NCBI GenBank assembly: GCA_025454425.1
Contig: JALOOL010000006.1
Span: 1 to 47,828 of the forward strand
Direction of reading: 5' to 3'
DNA: 47,828 nucleotides
Source: Hydrococcus sp. Prado102
GTDB lineage: Bacteria; Cyanobacteriota; Cyanobacteriia; Cyanobacteriales; Microcystaceae
The notes beneath the pieces are model-generated. The model saw only the letters and a program-made list of their open reading frames with translations, made no database searches and was not told the origin of the DNA. Position 1 is the first letter of the stretch; every line of letters begins with the position of its first letter. The translations under genes and the position numbers were made by a program. Below, piece by piece: positions 1-9,043 of this stretch.

Positions 1-35
1 CCAATGCGTCTGCACCAAGCAAGACAGAACCGTCT

Positions 36-1613
36 ATGCTTGCAGCAATCGACATCGGAACCAATTCAATCCATATGGTAGTCGTACAAATCGAACCGAC
101 GCTACCAGCATTTACGATTATTTCCAGAGAAAAAGATACAGTGCGTTTGGGCGATCGCGATCCGCAAACGGGCAACCTAACGCCACAAGCTATCGAACGG
201 GCGATCGCCACATTACAGCGTTGCAAAGATTTAGCTGTAAGTTGTAATGTAGATCGCATCGTAGCAGTAGCTACAAGCGCGACTAGAGAAGCCCCCAACG
301 GATTAGAATTTTTAAGGCGAGTCGAGTCTGAAGTCGGGGTCGTTGTCGATTTGATTTCTGGGCAAGAAGAAGCGCGACGCATCTATCTCGGTGTCTTATC
401 TGGGATGGATTTTCAAGATCGTCCCCATGTTATTATCGATATCGGCGGCGGTTCGACGGAGTTAGTTTTAGCAGATAGTCAAGAACCTCGCTTTCTCAGC
501 AGTACTAAGGTGGGTGCAGTACGTCTGACGCAAAATCTCATCAAAACCGATCCCATCTCTACCACAGAATTTGCCTATTTACAAGCTTACGTGCGAGGTT
601 TATTAGAACGTGCCACAGATGAATTGCGCCTTTCTATCCAACCGAGCGAAAAACCGCGTTTGGTGGGGACTTCTGGCACGATTGAGACGCTAGCGATTAT
701 TAATGCCCTAGAGAAACAAGGGGAAATTCCTAACCCACTCAACGGCTATCAGATGAGTCGCAAAGACGTTCGAGAGATGGTCAAGCGATTTGCACTTATG
801 AATTGCGAAGAACGCGCCGCTATGCCAGGAATGTCGGATAAACGAGCGGAAATTATCCTTGCTGGCGCAGTTATCTTGTCTGAAGCGATGACCTTGCTCG
901 ATCTAGAGACAATTATCGTTTGCGAGCGATCGCTGCGAGAAGGCATCATTGTAGATTGGATGCTAACTCACGGACTCATTGACAGTCGGCTGCGCTTTCA
1001 AAGCGAAGTACGCCAGCGCAGCGTCATCAAAATAGCTCGTCAATATCAGGTTAATTTAGAGCATAGCGAACGAGTTGCTAATTTGGCGCTCGGTTTGTTC
1101 GACCAATTGCAAGGAATCCTTCATACTTGGGGAAGCCAAGAGCGAGAATTACTTTGGGCCGCAGCACTTTTACACGCCTGCGGTTTATTTATCAGCCATT
1201 CTGCCTATCACAAACATTCTTATTATTTAATTCGCAATGCTGAATTGTTGGGATTTACTGAAATAGAACTGGAAATGATGGCAAGTATCGCTCGCTATCA
1301 TCGCAAAAGCAAGCCTAAGAAAAAACACGAAGCTTATAACAAATTAGCCGATGATTATCGAAAGGCAATCAAACAACTGAGCGCTCTTTTACGAATTGCT
1401 GTTGCTTTAGATCGCCGTCAGATTGGCGCGATCGTACAATTTGAATGTAAATATGATGCTGAATACAAAACACTACATTTACATCTTTTTACCTCGAATC
1501 CCGATGACGACTGTGCTATAGAATTATGGAAGTTAGATTATGAAAAAGGCGTTTTTGAAGAAGAGTTTGGCGTTAAATTAGTTTCTACTTTGGCAGTAAT
1601 ACGAGATGTCTGA
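36..1613 (+). CDS. ppx: Exopolyphosphatase, Ppx/GppA family
   Basis: Likely cleaves terminal phosphate from inorganic polyphosphate (or pppGpp) in the cytoplasm. The N-terminal actin-like ATPase fold shows AIDIGTNSIH at residues 4-13, a GQEEARR block near residue 109 and the second phosphate-binding loop IDIGGGSTE near residue 135. The C-terminal third has an HD-like helical region with LLHACG and later ARYHRK, as in long Ppx proteins; 525 residues is the usual size. The frame stays open upstream of the ATG at 36 to the window edge, and cyanobacterial Ppx proteins usually have a short extension before AAIDIGTNS, so the true start may lie outside the window. Family assignment is firm. The choice between polyphosphate and pppGpp as main substrate is not settled by sequence. 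Confidence 0.9.
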   Translation: MLAAIDIGTNSIHMVVVQIEPTLPAFTIISREKDTVRLGDRDPQTGNLTPQAIERAIATLQRCKDLAVSCNVDRIVAVATSATREAPNGLEFLRRVESEVGVVVDLISGQEEARRIYLGVLSGMDFQDRPHVIIDIGGGSTELVLADSQEPRFLSSTKVGAVRLTQNLIKTDPISTTEFAYLQAYVRGLLERATDELRLSIQPSEKPRLVGTSGTIETLAIINALEKQGEIPNPLNGYQMSRKDVREMVKRFALMNCEERAAMPGMSDKRAEIILAGAVILSEAMTLLDLETIIVCERSLREGIIVDWMLTHGLIDSRLRFQSEVRQRSVIKIARQYQVNLEHSERVANLALGLFDQLQGILHTWGSQERELLWAAALLHACGLFISHSAYHKHSYYLIRNAELLGFTEIELEMMASIARYHRKSKPKKKHEAYNKLADDYRKAIKQLSALLRIAVALDRRQIGAIVQFECKYDAEYKTLHLHLFTSNPDDDCAIELWKLDYEKGVFEEEFGVKLVSTLAVIRDV

Positions 1614-1624
1614 TTTATGCGGAT

Positions 1625-2188
1625 CTAATTAATTTTTTCTTTTCCTAAAATATAAGGAAGTAATCGAACAATATTTCTAGTATCATCAATACCTCGATGA
1701 TGAGTTCCTATCAAATTTAATCCTACTAATTTGAGCGCTTGTGCCATGCCATAGCGTTGTTTTAAATTTTGATTTTCTGTAAATAGACGTTTGAGGTTGA
1801 TATGTTCGCTGGCAATAGGATAGGAAAGTTTATGAAAATTACTATCTTGCTCGAATTGTTTGCGATCGTAATCGCCCCAAGAACCAAAAATAAAATTAGA
1901 ATATTGTAACTGCCATTGTTTAAAATGCGCGATCGCGTCTGGATAAGTTTCTGCGCGATCGACTTCGGCTTGAGTAATTGATGTTAGCTGTTGGCAAAAT
2001 TCAGTCAAAATTGGATTGCGTAATGGTTTAATAAATGTTTGAAACTCGCTAACAGTAGTCAGATTTTTTGCGTCTACCATAACAGCACCAATTTCAATGA
2101 TTTCCATTTCATGACGCTTAATTGTCTGTTTGTCGCAACAAGTTGCTTCTAGATCGATAACCAAAAAATAATCGTAATTTTCTAGCAT
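1625..2188 (-). CDS. DEDDh 3'-5' exonuclease (ERI-1/KapD-like)
   Basis: A small 187-residue exonuclease of the RNase T/ERI-1 type, expected to trim 3' ends of RNA or DNA using two metal ions. Motif ExoI is D12-L-E14 in VIDLEAT. An internal acidic block GDYDRKQ lies near residue 105, and the ExoIII motif is HHRGIDD at about 163-169, which gives the H-x-x-x-x-D spacing of DEDDh enzymes. It converges with the exopolyphosphatase gene, with 11 bases between the stops. The start is the ATG at 2186-2188. A decayed duplicate of its 5' end sits upstream at 2427-2488. The natural substrate is unknown. Confidence 0.85.
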   Translation of the reverse strand: MLENYDYFLVIDLEATCCDKQTIKRHEMEIIEIGAVMVDAKNLTTVSEFQTFIKPLRNPILTEFCQQLTSITQAEVDRAETYPDAIAHFKQWQLQYSNFIFGSWGDYDRKQFEQDSNFHKLSYPIASEHINLKRLFTENQNLKQRYGMAQALKLVGLNLIGTHHRGIDDTRNIVRLLPYILGKEKIN

Positions 2189-2237
2189 TAACTTTTTAAT
2201 TAATTGTTAATATTAACCAGCCTTTTCAAATTAAATA

Positions 2238-2412
2238 ATATAGCAATTCTAAATCAAAACAGTAGCTTAGGTTGAGGCACGAAACCCAATCTCAATAAAT
2301 TCTGTGGTTTTTTGCTATAGCGTTTTTTACAGCTAGGAAGTACATCTATCTGAGTGCCTACTGCCTTAAAACTATAAGCTGTGTATCTCATCCAGAAAGA
2401 GAATTGCTATAT
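2238..2412. mobile_element. MITE-like element with 13-bp terminal inverted repeats
   Basis: The ends ATATAGCAATTCT (2238-2250) and AGAATTGCTATAT (2400-2412) are perfect inverted repeats enclosing 149 bases with no convincing ORF. Its right half (about 2318-2412) matches a second copy at 12642-12818, including the shared stretch CTGCCTTAAAACTA. This is the structure of a small non-autonomous element. No target-site duplication is clear. Confidence 0.6.
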
Positions 2413-2426
2413 CTGAATTACTTATT

Positions 2427-2488
2427 TGCCACAACAAGTTGCTTCTAAATCGATAACCAAAAAATAATTGTAATTTTCTGGTGTTATC
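2427..2488. repeat. Decayed duplicate of the exonuclease 5' end
   Basis: This stretch aligns with 2131-2192 in the same orientation over 62 bases with about eight mismatches, mostly transitions. The earlier copy covers the first roughly 19 codons of the minus-strand exonuclease gene. The two copies lie on either side of the MITE-like element, so the duplication probably relates to a rearrangement around that element. Confidence 0.75.
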
Positions 2489-2597
2489 TTCGATCGTACA
2501 AATGACGAGCCATACTAGTAAAGACAAGATAGATCGCGCCTTTACCTAGATAAATTATGTTATTTTGATCTAGAGAGTGGATTTAAACGAGGAAAAA

Positions 2598-4061
2598 ATG
2601 CGCGTTGCGATCGTTGGTGCAGGACTCGCTGGAATGGCTACAGCCGTCGATTTAGTCGATGCAGGCTGTCAAGTAGAAATTTTTGAATCCCGTCCTTTCG
2701 TTGGCGGTAAAGTAGGTAGTTGGATCGATAGCGATGGCAATCATATTGAAATGGGTTTGCACGTCTTTTTTGGTTGCTATTATCAACTATTCGACCTCAT
2801 GAAAAAAGTCGGAGCATTTGAAAATTTACGCCTCAAAGAACATACCCATACTTTTATCAACGACGGCGGACGAGTAGGAGAATTAGATTTTCGTTTCCTT
2901 ACAGGCGCTCCTTTTAACGGACTTAAAGCCTTCTTTACTACCTCTCAACTCTCGACAGTCGATAAAATTGCTAACTCCCTAGCATTGGGAACCAGCCCTA
3001 TCGTGCGCGGTTTGGTAGACTTTGAAGGAGCGATGAAAACCATTCGGAATTTAGATTCGATTAGCTTTGCCGATTGGTTTCGCAAGCAAGGTGGCAATAA
3101 TGGCAGTCTGAAGCGGATGTGGAATCCTATTGCTTATGCGCTTGGATTTATCGATACCGAGAATATTTCCGCGCGTTGTATGTTGACAATTTTCCAGTTA
3201 TTTGCTGCAAAAACGGAAGCGTCAATACTGCGAATGCTAGAAGGTTCTCCTTACGAATACTTGCATAAACCCCTGATCGATTACATCGAAGCACGAGGCG
3301 GTAAAATTTATACCAGACGGCGCGTGCGAGAAGTAAAGTATCGAGAAGAAGCCGGACAAACGCGGGTTACTGAGATTATAGTTGCTAACGGCGAAACTGA
3401 AGACGCGATCGCAGCAGATGCTTATGTATTTGCTTGTGACGTTCCCGGCATTCAGCGTCTCATTCCCCAAGAATGGCGCAAATGGTCTGAATTTGACAAC
3501 ATTTATCAACTCGATGCCGTCCCTGTTGCAACAGTACAACTGCGTTTTGATGGATGGGTAACGGAATTACAAGACTCCCAAAAGCGCAAGCAACTAGAAG
3601 AAGCAGCGGGAATCGATAATTTACTTTACACTGCCGATGCTGATTTTTCTTGCTTTGCCGATTTAGCGTTGACGAGTCCTGGAGATTATTATCGTCAAGG
3701 ACAAGGATCTTTATTGCAACTGGTGTTAACTCCTGGCGACCCTTTTATTAAAGAAAAGAACGAAGATATTGCACAACACGTCCTCAAGCAGGTTCACAAA
3801 CTCTTTCCCTCTTCGCGCGAATTAAACATGACTTGGTATAGCGTAGTTAAATTAGCGCAATCGCTTTACCGCGAAGCACCAGGAATGGATATCTATCGAC
3901 CAGCGCAGAAAACGCCTATTTCTAACTTCTTTTTGGCAGGTAGTTACACCCAACAGGATTATATCGACAGCATGGAAGGTGCAACTCTGTCGGGACGACA
4001 AGCAGCAAGGGCGATTTTAGAAAATGCGGAACAATTAAAGATGGTAGATAGCAAAAGGTAA
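2598..4061 (+). CDS. zds: Zeta-carotene desaturase
   Basis: Plant/cyanobacterial-type 9,9'-di-cis-zeta-carotene desaturase (also called CrtQ), which converts zeta-carotene to prolycopene at the membrane using FAD and passing electrons to plastoquinone. The N terminus has the dinucleotide-binding loop VGAGLAGM, followed by the family-typical stretch [14 protein letters not shown], and a C-terminal FAD contact region [16 protein letters not shown]. The 487 residues are full length. I chose the ATG at 2598 over the upstream GTG at 2577 because it has a GAGG ribosome site about six bases upstream and because the family starts directly with MRVxIVGAG. It stands alone; the next gene is 143 bases downstream. 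Confidence 0.95.
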   Translation: MRVAIVGAGLAGMATAVDLVDAGCQVEIFESRPFVGGKVGSWIDSDGNHIEMGLHVFFGCYYQLFDLMKKVGAFENLRLKEHTHTFINDGGRVGELDFRFLTGAPFNGLKAFFTTSQLSTVDKIANSLALGTSPIVRGLVDFEGAMKTIRNLDSISFADWFRKQGGNNGSLKRMWNPIAYALGFIDTENISARCMLTIFQLFAAKTEASILRMLEGSPYEYLHKPLIDYIEARGGKIYTRRRVREVKYREEAGQTRVTEIIVANGETEDAIAADAYVFACDVPGIQRLIPQEWRKWSEFDNIYQLDAVPVATVQLRFDGWVTELQDSQKRKQLEEAAGIDNLLYTADADFSCFADLALTSPGDYYRQGQGSLLQLVLTPGDPFIKEKNEDIAQHVLKQVHKLFPSSRELNMTWYSVVKLAQSLYREAPGMDIYRPAQKTPISNFFLAGSYTQQDYIDSMEGATLSGRQAARAILENAEQLKMVDSKR

Positions 4062-4204
4062 CAGACAAAAAAACAGTTAACTACCCCCAGTTATCATAAT
4101 CATAGAGTGGGCGTTGCCAAAAAGATTTTAATCTTCACCCAATAGATTGTTATCGGCAGTGCCTACTATTTTATATTTAACTCTATGTACCTATTTAAAA
4201 GATA

Positions 4205-4774
4205 ATGACAACTGTCGTATTGAATTTAAATAATGTTGATTTGACTGACGAACAATTCTATCGTTTGTGTCAAATCAATCAAAATTGGCAACTAGAACGC
4301 ACTGCTAAAGGAGAATTAATTATCATGCCACCTGTTGGGGGAGTGAGTGGAAGTCGAGAAGCCGATTTTATTAGCTTGCTTTGGTTATGGAATCGTCAAA
4401 CCCAACTGGGAAAAGTTTTTAGTTCTTCAACAATATTTCGCTTGCCAAATGGGGGCGATCGCTCTCCCGATGCTGCTTGGGTTAGATTAGAAAAGTGGGA
4501 TACTTTAACTGAAGAAGAAAAAGAAAAGTTTCCGCCAATTTGTCCCGATTTTGTCATTGAATTGCGTTCTCGTACCGATGCACTCGAACCGATTCAAGAG
4601 AAAATGCAAGAATATTTAAATAGTGGTTTGCGTTTGGGTTGGCTGATTAATCCGCAACAGCAACAAGTAGAAATTTATCGTTGCGATCGCCCTGTAGAAA
4701 TTGTACAGTTACCTGTCAGTTTAGCAGGAGAAGATCTCTTACCTGGATTTATTTTGGATTTACCTATTTTTTAA
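4205..4774 (+). CDS. Uma2 family (DUF820) putative endonuclease
   Basis: A 189-residue protein of the Uma2/DUF820 family, which has a PD-(D/E)xK nuclease-like fold, is greatly expanded in cyanobacteria and has no established role. The core is visible: an acidic residue in SPDAAW, then PDFVIELRS (the D/E-x-K-like strand, with Ser/Arg in place of the usual Lys) and the helix KMQEYLNSG leading to GWLINP. The start ATG at 4205 gives the usual MTTVVLN-type N terminus. It is one of three unrelated-looking Uma2 genes in the window (the others are near 8.3 and 14.3 kb), each alone. Family membership is firm; activity is unknown. Confidence 0.8.
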   Translation: MTTVVLNLNNVDLTDEQFYRLCQINQNWQLERTAKGELIIMPPVGGVSGSREADFISLLWLWNRQTQLGKVFSSSTIFRLPNGGDRSPDAAWVRLEKWDTLTEEEKEKFPPICPDFVIELRSRTDALEPIQEKMQEYLNSGLRLGWLINPQQQQVEIYRCDRPVEIVQLPVSLAGEDLLPGFILDLPIF

Positions 4775-4839
4775 TAAGAACTCGTGACTGAGGATTAGGA
4801 TAAAAAGTAAATAATTTTAATGCGTGACAGCTTAGCTAT

Positions 4840-6570
4840 TTAAGGGTGAATTGAAAATCGTTTTAAACGATCTTGTAACCAACGCGCATCAGCTTTGCGA
4901 TCGCAAGAAATTTCTAAAACCCGAATTCCTGTTTCGGGGAGAGGATTTAATAACTGTTTTAGTTGCTCCCAAGAAGAAATAAACTTGTGTTCGACGTTAT
5001 AAGTTTGACATAATTTTGCAAAATCTATATTTTGAGGAGTGGCAAAAAACTCTTCAAATGGCGGTTCAAATTGAGAAATCGGCAGCATTTCAAAAATTCC
5101 ACCACCATTATTATTAATTAAAATAATAGTCAGATGACCGACAAAATTTTGTTGAATTAAAAACCCATTAGTATCGTGTAAAAGTGCTAAATCTCCCGTT
5201 AATAAGATGCTACTGCGATCGCGATAAGCAATTCCCAACGCCGTCGATAATGTCCCATCAATTCCATTTGCCCCGCGATTAAAATAGGGTGTAATGCCAC
5301 TATTTCCTGGCATCCAAAAGAATTCCATGTTGCGCACGGACATACTATTGGCAATAAAAATTGGCGTATTAGATGGTAGCGTTTGAGAGAGCAACCATGC
5401 TACTTTACTTTCTAAAAATGTATTGATTGAGTGCATTGTTTGGTCGATGTTTTGTCTGACTTGCAAATCTTCATCGCACCACTGTTGTAGATAACTATTA
5501 TCTTTTGAGTTTAAGTGGCAATTGAACCTATTTTCTAACTGTTCTACACCAACGCGCAGATGAACACTTTTTCCATGCAGGGAATCGAAATTTTCTGCAC
5601 TCGGATCGACTATCCAGCGATGGGGTTGTATCGTTTCTAACCATGTACGAAGTTCTTTACTAGTAGGAAGTTCGCCTAGTTGAACGACAATTTCTGGCGC
5701 TAATTGTCGGGACAATTTTTCATTGCGTACAATTAAGTCGTAGGTAGTAATGAGATAGGGATTGAGATCGGCATAATTTCTTAAAGGAGATAAAGCTTCG
5801 GCGAGGACGGGATACTGAAGCACTTGAGAAAGCATTGCGATCGCCTGACAATACTCTTTAGGTGTATGAGAATGAGCGATGCCAGCTATAATAATGCCTC
5901 GCTTACAAGATAACCATTCTTGAGGAATAGGCAATGAAGCGAGGGGAATCGATGAAGGGGAAGTAAAAGCAAAAAAGTCTTCCCAATCCAATGCTTGAGG
6001 TGCTTCTGTATTCAGTTGTGGAGTAGGCGCAAGCGGATCTCGGAAGGGAAGATTGAGATGGACGACACCTGGGGTTGGAAAACGAGATCGCTCCCAAGCA
6101 TAAATCGTCGTTTGTCGCAAGTAGCGCAGCATTCCCAAATCGACATCGGGAACGGCTAATTCAGTTTGCCAGTTTGGATAATTCCCAAATAACTTAACCT
6201 GATCGATGGTTTGTCCGGCATGACAATGACGCAATTCTGGCGGTCGGTCTGCGGTGATGACAACTAAAGGAACGCGACTTTCTTTAGCTTCGATAATGGC
6301 GGGATAAAAATTAGCGCCTGCGGTTCCAGAAGTACAAACTAATGCTACAGGCAATCCCGTTCTTTTGGCGATTCCTAGTGCGAAAAAGGCTGCCGATCGC
6401 TCGTCTAAAATAGGAATAGCTTTTATCTTACGATGCCGAGCAAACGCAACCGTTAGCGGTGTCGAACGAGAACCAGGACAGATAATGGCAGATATTAATC
6501 CCAAGCGAGACAGGGTTTCTACTGCCACAGAAGCCCAAAGAGTATTAGTATTGCGAAAGTCGAGGAGCAT
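4840..6570 (-). CDS. menD: MenD, SEPHCHC synthase
   Basis: 2-Succinyl-5-enolpyruvyl-6-hydroxy-3-cyclohexene-1-carboxylate synthase. It is a thiamine-diphosphate enzyme joining 2-oxoglutarate and isochorismate, the first committed step to phylloquinone in cyanobacteria. Visible features are the N-terminal PGSRSTPLT substrate loop (residues 32-40), the catalytic Glu57 in DERSAAF that activates ThDP, the VCTSGTAGANF loop, and a C-terminal ThDP/Mg site GDLALLHD followed by INNNGGGIFEMLP at about 457-490. The 576 residues are full length and the start MLLDFRNTNTLW is typical. It reads leftward and may follow the class IV aminotransferase gene after a 180-base gap, so both could share chorismate-related regulation. 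Confidence 0.95.
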   Translation of the reverse strand: MLLDFRNTNTLWASVAVETLSRLGLISAIICPGSRSTPLTVAFARHRKIKAIPILDERSAAFFALGIAKRTGLPVALVCTSGTAGANFYPAIIEAKESRVPLVVITADRPPELRHCHAGQTIDQVKLFGNYPNWQTELAVPDVDLGMLRYLRQTTIYAWERSRFPTPGVVHLNLPFRDPLAPTPQLNTEAPQALDWEDFFAFTSPSSIPLASLPIPQEWLSCKRGIIIAGIAHSHTPKEYCQAIAMLSQVLQYPVLAEALSPLRNYADLNPYLITTYDLIVRNEKLSRQLAPEIVVQLGELPTSKELRTWLETIQPHRWIVDPSAENFDSLHGKSVHLRVGVEQLENRFNCHLNSKDNSYLQQWCDEDLQVRQNIDQTMHSINTFLESKVAWLLSQTLPSNTPIFIANSMSVRNMEFFWMPGNSGITPYFNRGANGIDGTLSTALGIAYRDRSSILLTGDLALLHDTNGFLIQQNFVGHLTIILINNNGGGIFEMLPISQFEPPFEEFFATPQNIDFAKLCQTYNVEHKFISSWEQLKQLLNPLPETGIRVLEISCDRKADARWLQDRLKRFSIHP

Positions 6571-6750
6571 GGAGAAAGATTAATAGTTCTTATGTCGCAG
6601 CTACTTAGGAATTATGATTATCCATCACAAAGGCTATTTTTTTTCTAAAGATTTTACTCTTAAGGTATGTAACCGATCGAGAAACGACATATCGTTATGT
6701 TGCAAAAATATCTTTACAAAAACTTGTATGAGGTATGGTTAAATTTGAGC

Positions 6751-7545
6751 CTAGGTCATAAAATAACTTCGTAATTGTTCGAGGGCCCGATGAACGGGAT
6801 TGAGTACGCGTTTCCCTTGCGCACTCAAAATATTTGAAAAAGGAACGATTTCGATCGCGCTGTTACTATAAGCGATCGCTTCTAATCCTTGCACGAAATC
6901 TGGAGTCCATTGATTTTGACCGACAGGAATGTTTTGAATTTGCAACCATTTGAGTAGTTGCGATCGCGCAATCCCTGGCAAAATCCCACCTTCTATAGCA
7001 GGAGTCCACCAGCAACCCTCTTTCCATCCCCAAAGATTTCCAGTACTAGTTTCTAGCCAATTCCCTCGATTGTCAAGCAAAATTGCTTCTTTTGCGCCTA
7101 TTTTTGCTGCTTTTTGACCAGACAGCCACGCACTCAAATAATTTCCTGTTTTATGATTGGCAAGCGAACGTCTAAATAAAGGGTCGTCAGCTACCCAACC
7201 GACAACGCCTTGCTGTTGGCGTTGTTGTAAATCCTGGGGTAGGGAACGTCCAATTATCCACTCTCGCCCATCAGCAAAAATCGCCATTCTCAGAATGGGA
7301 TAGTAAGATAGCAAACTTTCTGCCCCTTGTCGCAACCGTTTCCAGTTAGGGAGTTGCCAATCGAACGCTTGTATGCTGTGGTGCAAGCGAGCGCAGTGTA
7401 AAGTCCAATGCGTCAAAGGACTATCGAGCGATCGCTCATAGACGCGCAACGTCGTAAAAACCGTTGCTCCATAAAGCAGACCGGAATCTCCAATACTAAT
7501 AGGTAGCGTATCGTCTTGATTTAATTTGCCATCGTACCAAAACAT
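6751..7545 (-). CDS. pabC: Class IV aminotransferase, probable aminodeoxychorismate lyase
   Basis: A PLP enzyme of fold type IV, 264 residues. The N terminus WYDGKL followed by GDSGLLYGATVFTTLR is typical of PabC and branched-chain transaminases, and the PLP lysine is probably Lys132 in NHKTGNYL. The glutamate of LETSTGNLWGW and the phosphate-binding GGILPGIAR complete the cofactor site. PabC releases 4-aminobenzoate and pyruvate from aminodeoxychorismate for folate synthesis. Its length and position next to chorismate-dependent menD favour this role, but D-amino acid or branched-chain transaminase activity cannot be excluded by sequence alone. Confidence 0.75.
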   Translation of the reverse strand: MFWYDGKLNQDDTLPISIGDSGLLYGATVFTTLRVYERSLDSPLTHWTLHCARLHHSIQAFDWQLPNWKRLRQGAESLLSYYPILRMAIFADGREWIIGRSLPQDLQQRQQQGVVGWVADDPLFRRSLANHKTGNYLSAWLSGQKAAKIGAKEAILLDNRGNWLETSTGNLWGWKEGCWWTPAIEGGILPGIARSQLLKWLQIQNIPVGQNQWTPDFVQGLEAIAYSNSAIEIVPFSNILSAQGKRVLNPVHRALEQLRSYFMT

Positions 7546-8277
7546 TAGAATTCCAGACTTTGAATTCTAAATTGTGAAAGCTAAGCATCGCTTTCACTGA
7601 AAAAAAAGATATTGATTTGCTTGAGTTAGTTAGAAAAGCAAACCAATTCTATATTTGATTAATTTCTGGTAATTATAGTTACTAATTTTATAGACAAATA
7701 TCTACAGTATTAGCTTTGTAAGGTTTTACTCTTACTGGGTGAACTACGCACCGCACTATCGAGTCTTGTTGAGAGAACAACGAATTCCCGACTACTTTTG
7801 TTAACCTTTATTTAATTATCTCGTTAAGTTAATAATTGCTAACGTTTCAACAGAGGCATTGAACTTGATTATCAGTGGTTGCTTGTCAACGCTTGGTTTT
7901 TCACCTACTTAACTTAAGTCTTCGACATTTGGTTAGTACCATTTTACCAAATTTGACAAAATTTAGCTATATTTTCGGCAAAATTTCCACAATACATTCA
8001 TTGCCCGATCTTTTGACCAAAAAATCGGGATACAAACCTCTTCTAATAGGGAGAAGAGTTTTTGGCTTTGAGTTCAAGCTTTTTCCAAAAACAACCATAA
8101 AAGCCTTCTTAAAACTTACTTTGACCTTTAAACTTTCTTACCTTCTCCCTCATAAAAGCCCTCTGCCCTCTGGAGGGGCTGTGTGGCGAGGAAACCTCGC
8201 CACCTTGTATGCCCCGTCCCTCTGCCTTCTTTTCACCTACTCTTAAAATAGACACAAGATACTATCTTTTCAAGTCT
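7546..8277. other. Intergenic region, 732 bases, no convincing gene
   Basis: The region contains an 8-bp inverted repeat GTGAAAGC/GCTTTCAC at 7574-7597, directly upstream of the class IV aminotransferase start, which could be an operator or a leader hairpin. It also holds a perfect 9-bp stem GTGGCGAGG/CCTCGCCAC with an AAA loop at 8183-8203. A 123-codon open frame crosses the second half but has a composition and sequence unlike any protein and looks like chance. Confidence 0.6.
8183..8203. repeat. Small perfect hairpin repeat
   Basis: A 9-bp GC-rich stem with a three-base loop. It lacks a following T-run in either direction, so it is more like the small palindromic repeats scattered in cyanobacterial genomes than an intrinsic terminator. 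Confidence 0.5.
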
Positions 8278-8976
8278 ATGCTACTCAATTACGATCCTCG
8301 CCACTGCTACCCCTCGCCTGAAGACTTACCCGACTCCGATGATACTCCTGTGGATAACGAACTACAAGATTTGATTCCTGGTTTATTAAAAGCGACTCTC
8401 GCCTTAATTTGGTCGGATAGGATGAATTGGTTTTTTGGGGTAGATATGGGGATATATTACGATCCTAACGAATCTGCGATCGTACCCGATGGTTTTTTGA
8501 GCGTTGGCGTTCCTCGCATTATCGATGAAGACTTACGCCTCAGCTATGTGCTTTGGGAAGAACAAAAACTTCCTATTCTAGTATTAGAAGTTGTCTCTCA
8601 GAAAAGACGAGGCGAATACAGCACTAAGAAAGATTTTTATGCTCGCATGGGAATTTTGTATTATGTCGTTTATAATCCCGGACGCAAAAAAAAACCTCGT
8701 TTAGAAGTTTATAAATTAGAGCAGGGAGAATATATCTTGCAACGAGGGGAACCTGTCTGGTTAGACGAATTAGAGCTAGGAATCGGACGAGAACGAGGAA
8801 GTTATCAAGGAGTTGAGCGAGAATGGTTATATTGGTACGATCGCGATGGAAATCGTTATTTAATACCAGAAGAACGCATTCAAGAGGCACAAGAGCAAGT
8901 TCGACAGGCGCAACAGAGAGCGAAAAAACTAGAAGAACGTTTGCGAAGCTTAGGTATTAATCCTGACGAGTTATGA
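8278..8976 (+). CDS. Uma2 family protein with C-terminal coiled coil
   Basis: A 232-residue Uma2/DUF820 protein. The nuclease-like core shows IVPDGFL, LPILVLEVVSQKR (strand with the acidic residue and a basic residue after it), the helix STKKDFYARMGI and YYVVYNP. The last 40 residues, starting at about EERIQEAQEQ, form a charged heptad-like helix, a common tail in this subgroup. I prefer the ATG at 8278 (MLLNYDP) to an in-frame ATG 69 bases upstream because the extra residues are not typical of the family. Function is unknown. Confidence 0.8.
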   Translation: MLLNYDPRHCYPSPEDLPDSDDTPVDNELQDLIPGLLKATLALIWSDRMNWFFGVDMGIYYDPNESAIVPDGFLSVGVPRIIDEDLRLSYVLWEEQKLPILVLEVVSQKRRGEYSTKKDFYARMGILYYVVYNPGRKKKPRLEVYKLEQGEYILQRGEPVWLDELELGIGRERGSYQGVEREWLYWYDRDGNRYLIPEERIQEAQEQVRQAQQRAKKLEERLRSLGINPDEL

Positions 8977-9043
8977 CAATAATGGCGATGTTGCAACGCG
9001 ATCGCATTTAACTATTAAGTTTTACGCCTAACTGTTCCATTGA

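Noticed and set aside
2577-2597. GTG start for zeta-carotene desaturase
   Set aside because: The ATG at 2598 has a ribosome site and matches the family N terminus.
7875-8246. A 123-codon open frame in the gap before the second Uma2 gene
   Set aside because: Low-complexity, non-protein-like composition; it covers a perfect hairpin repeat, has no ribosome site and matches no family I know.
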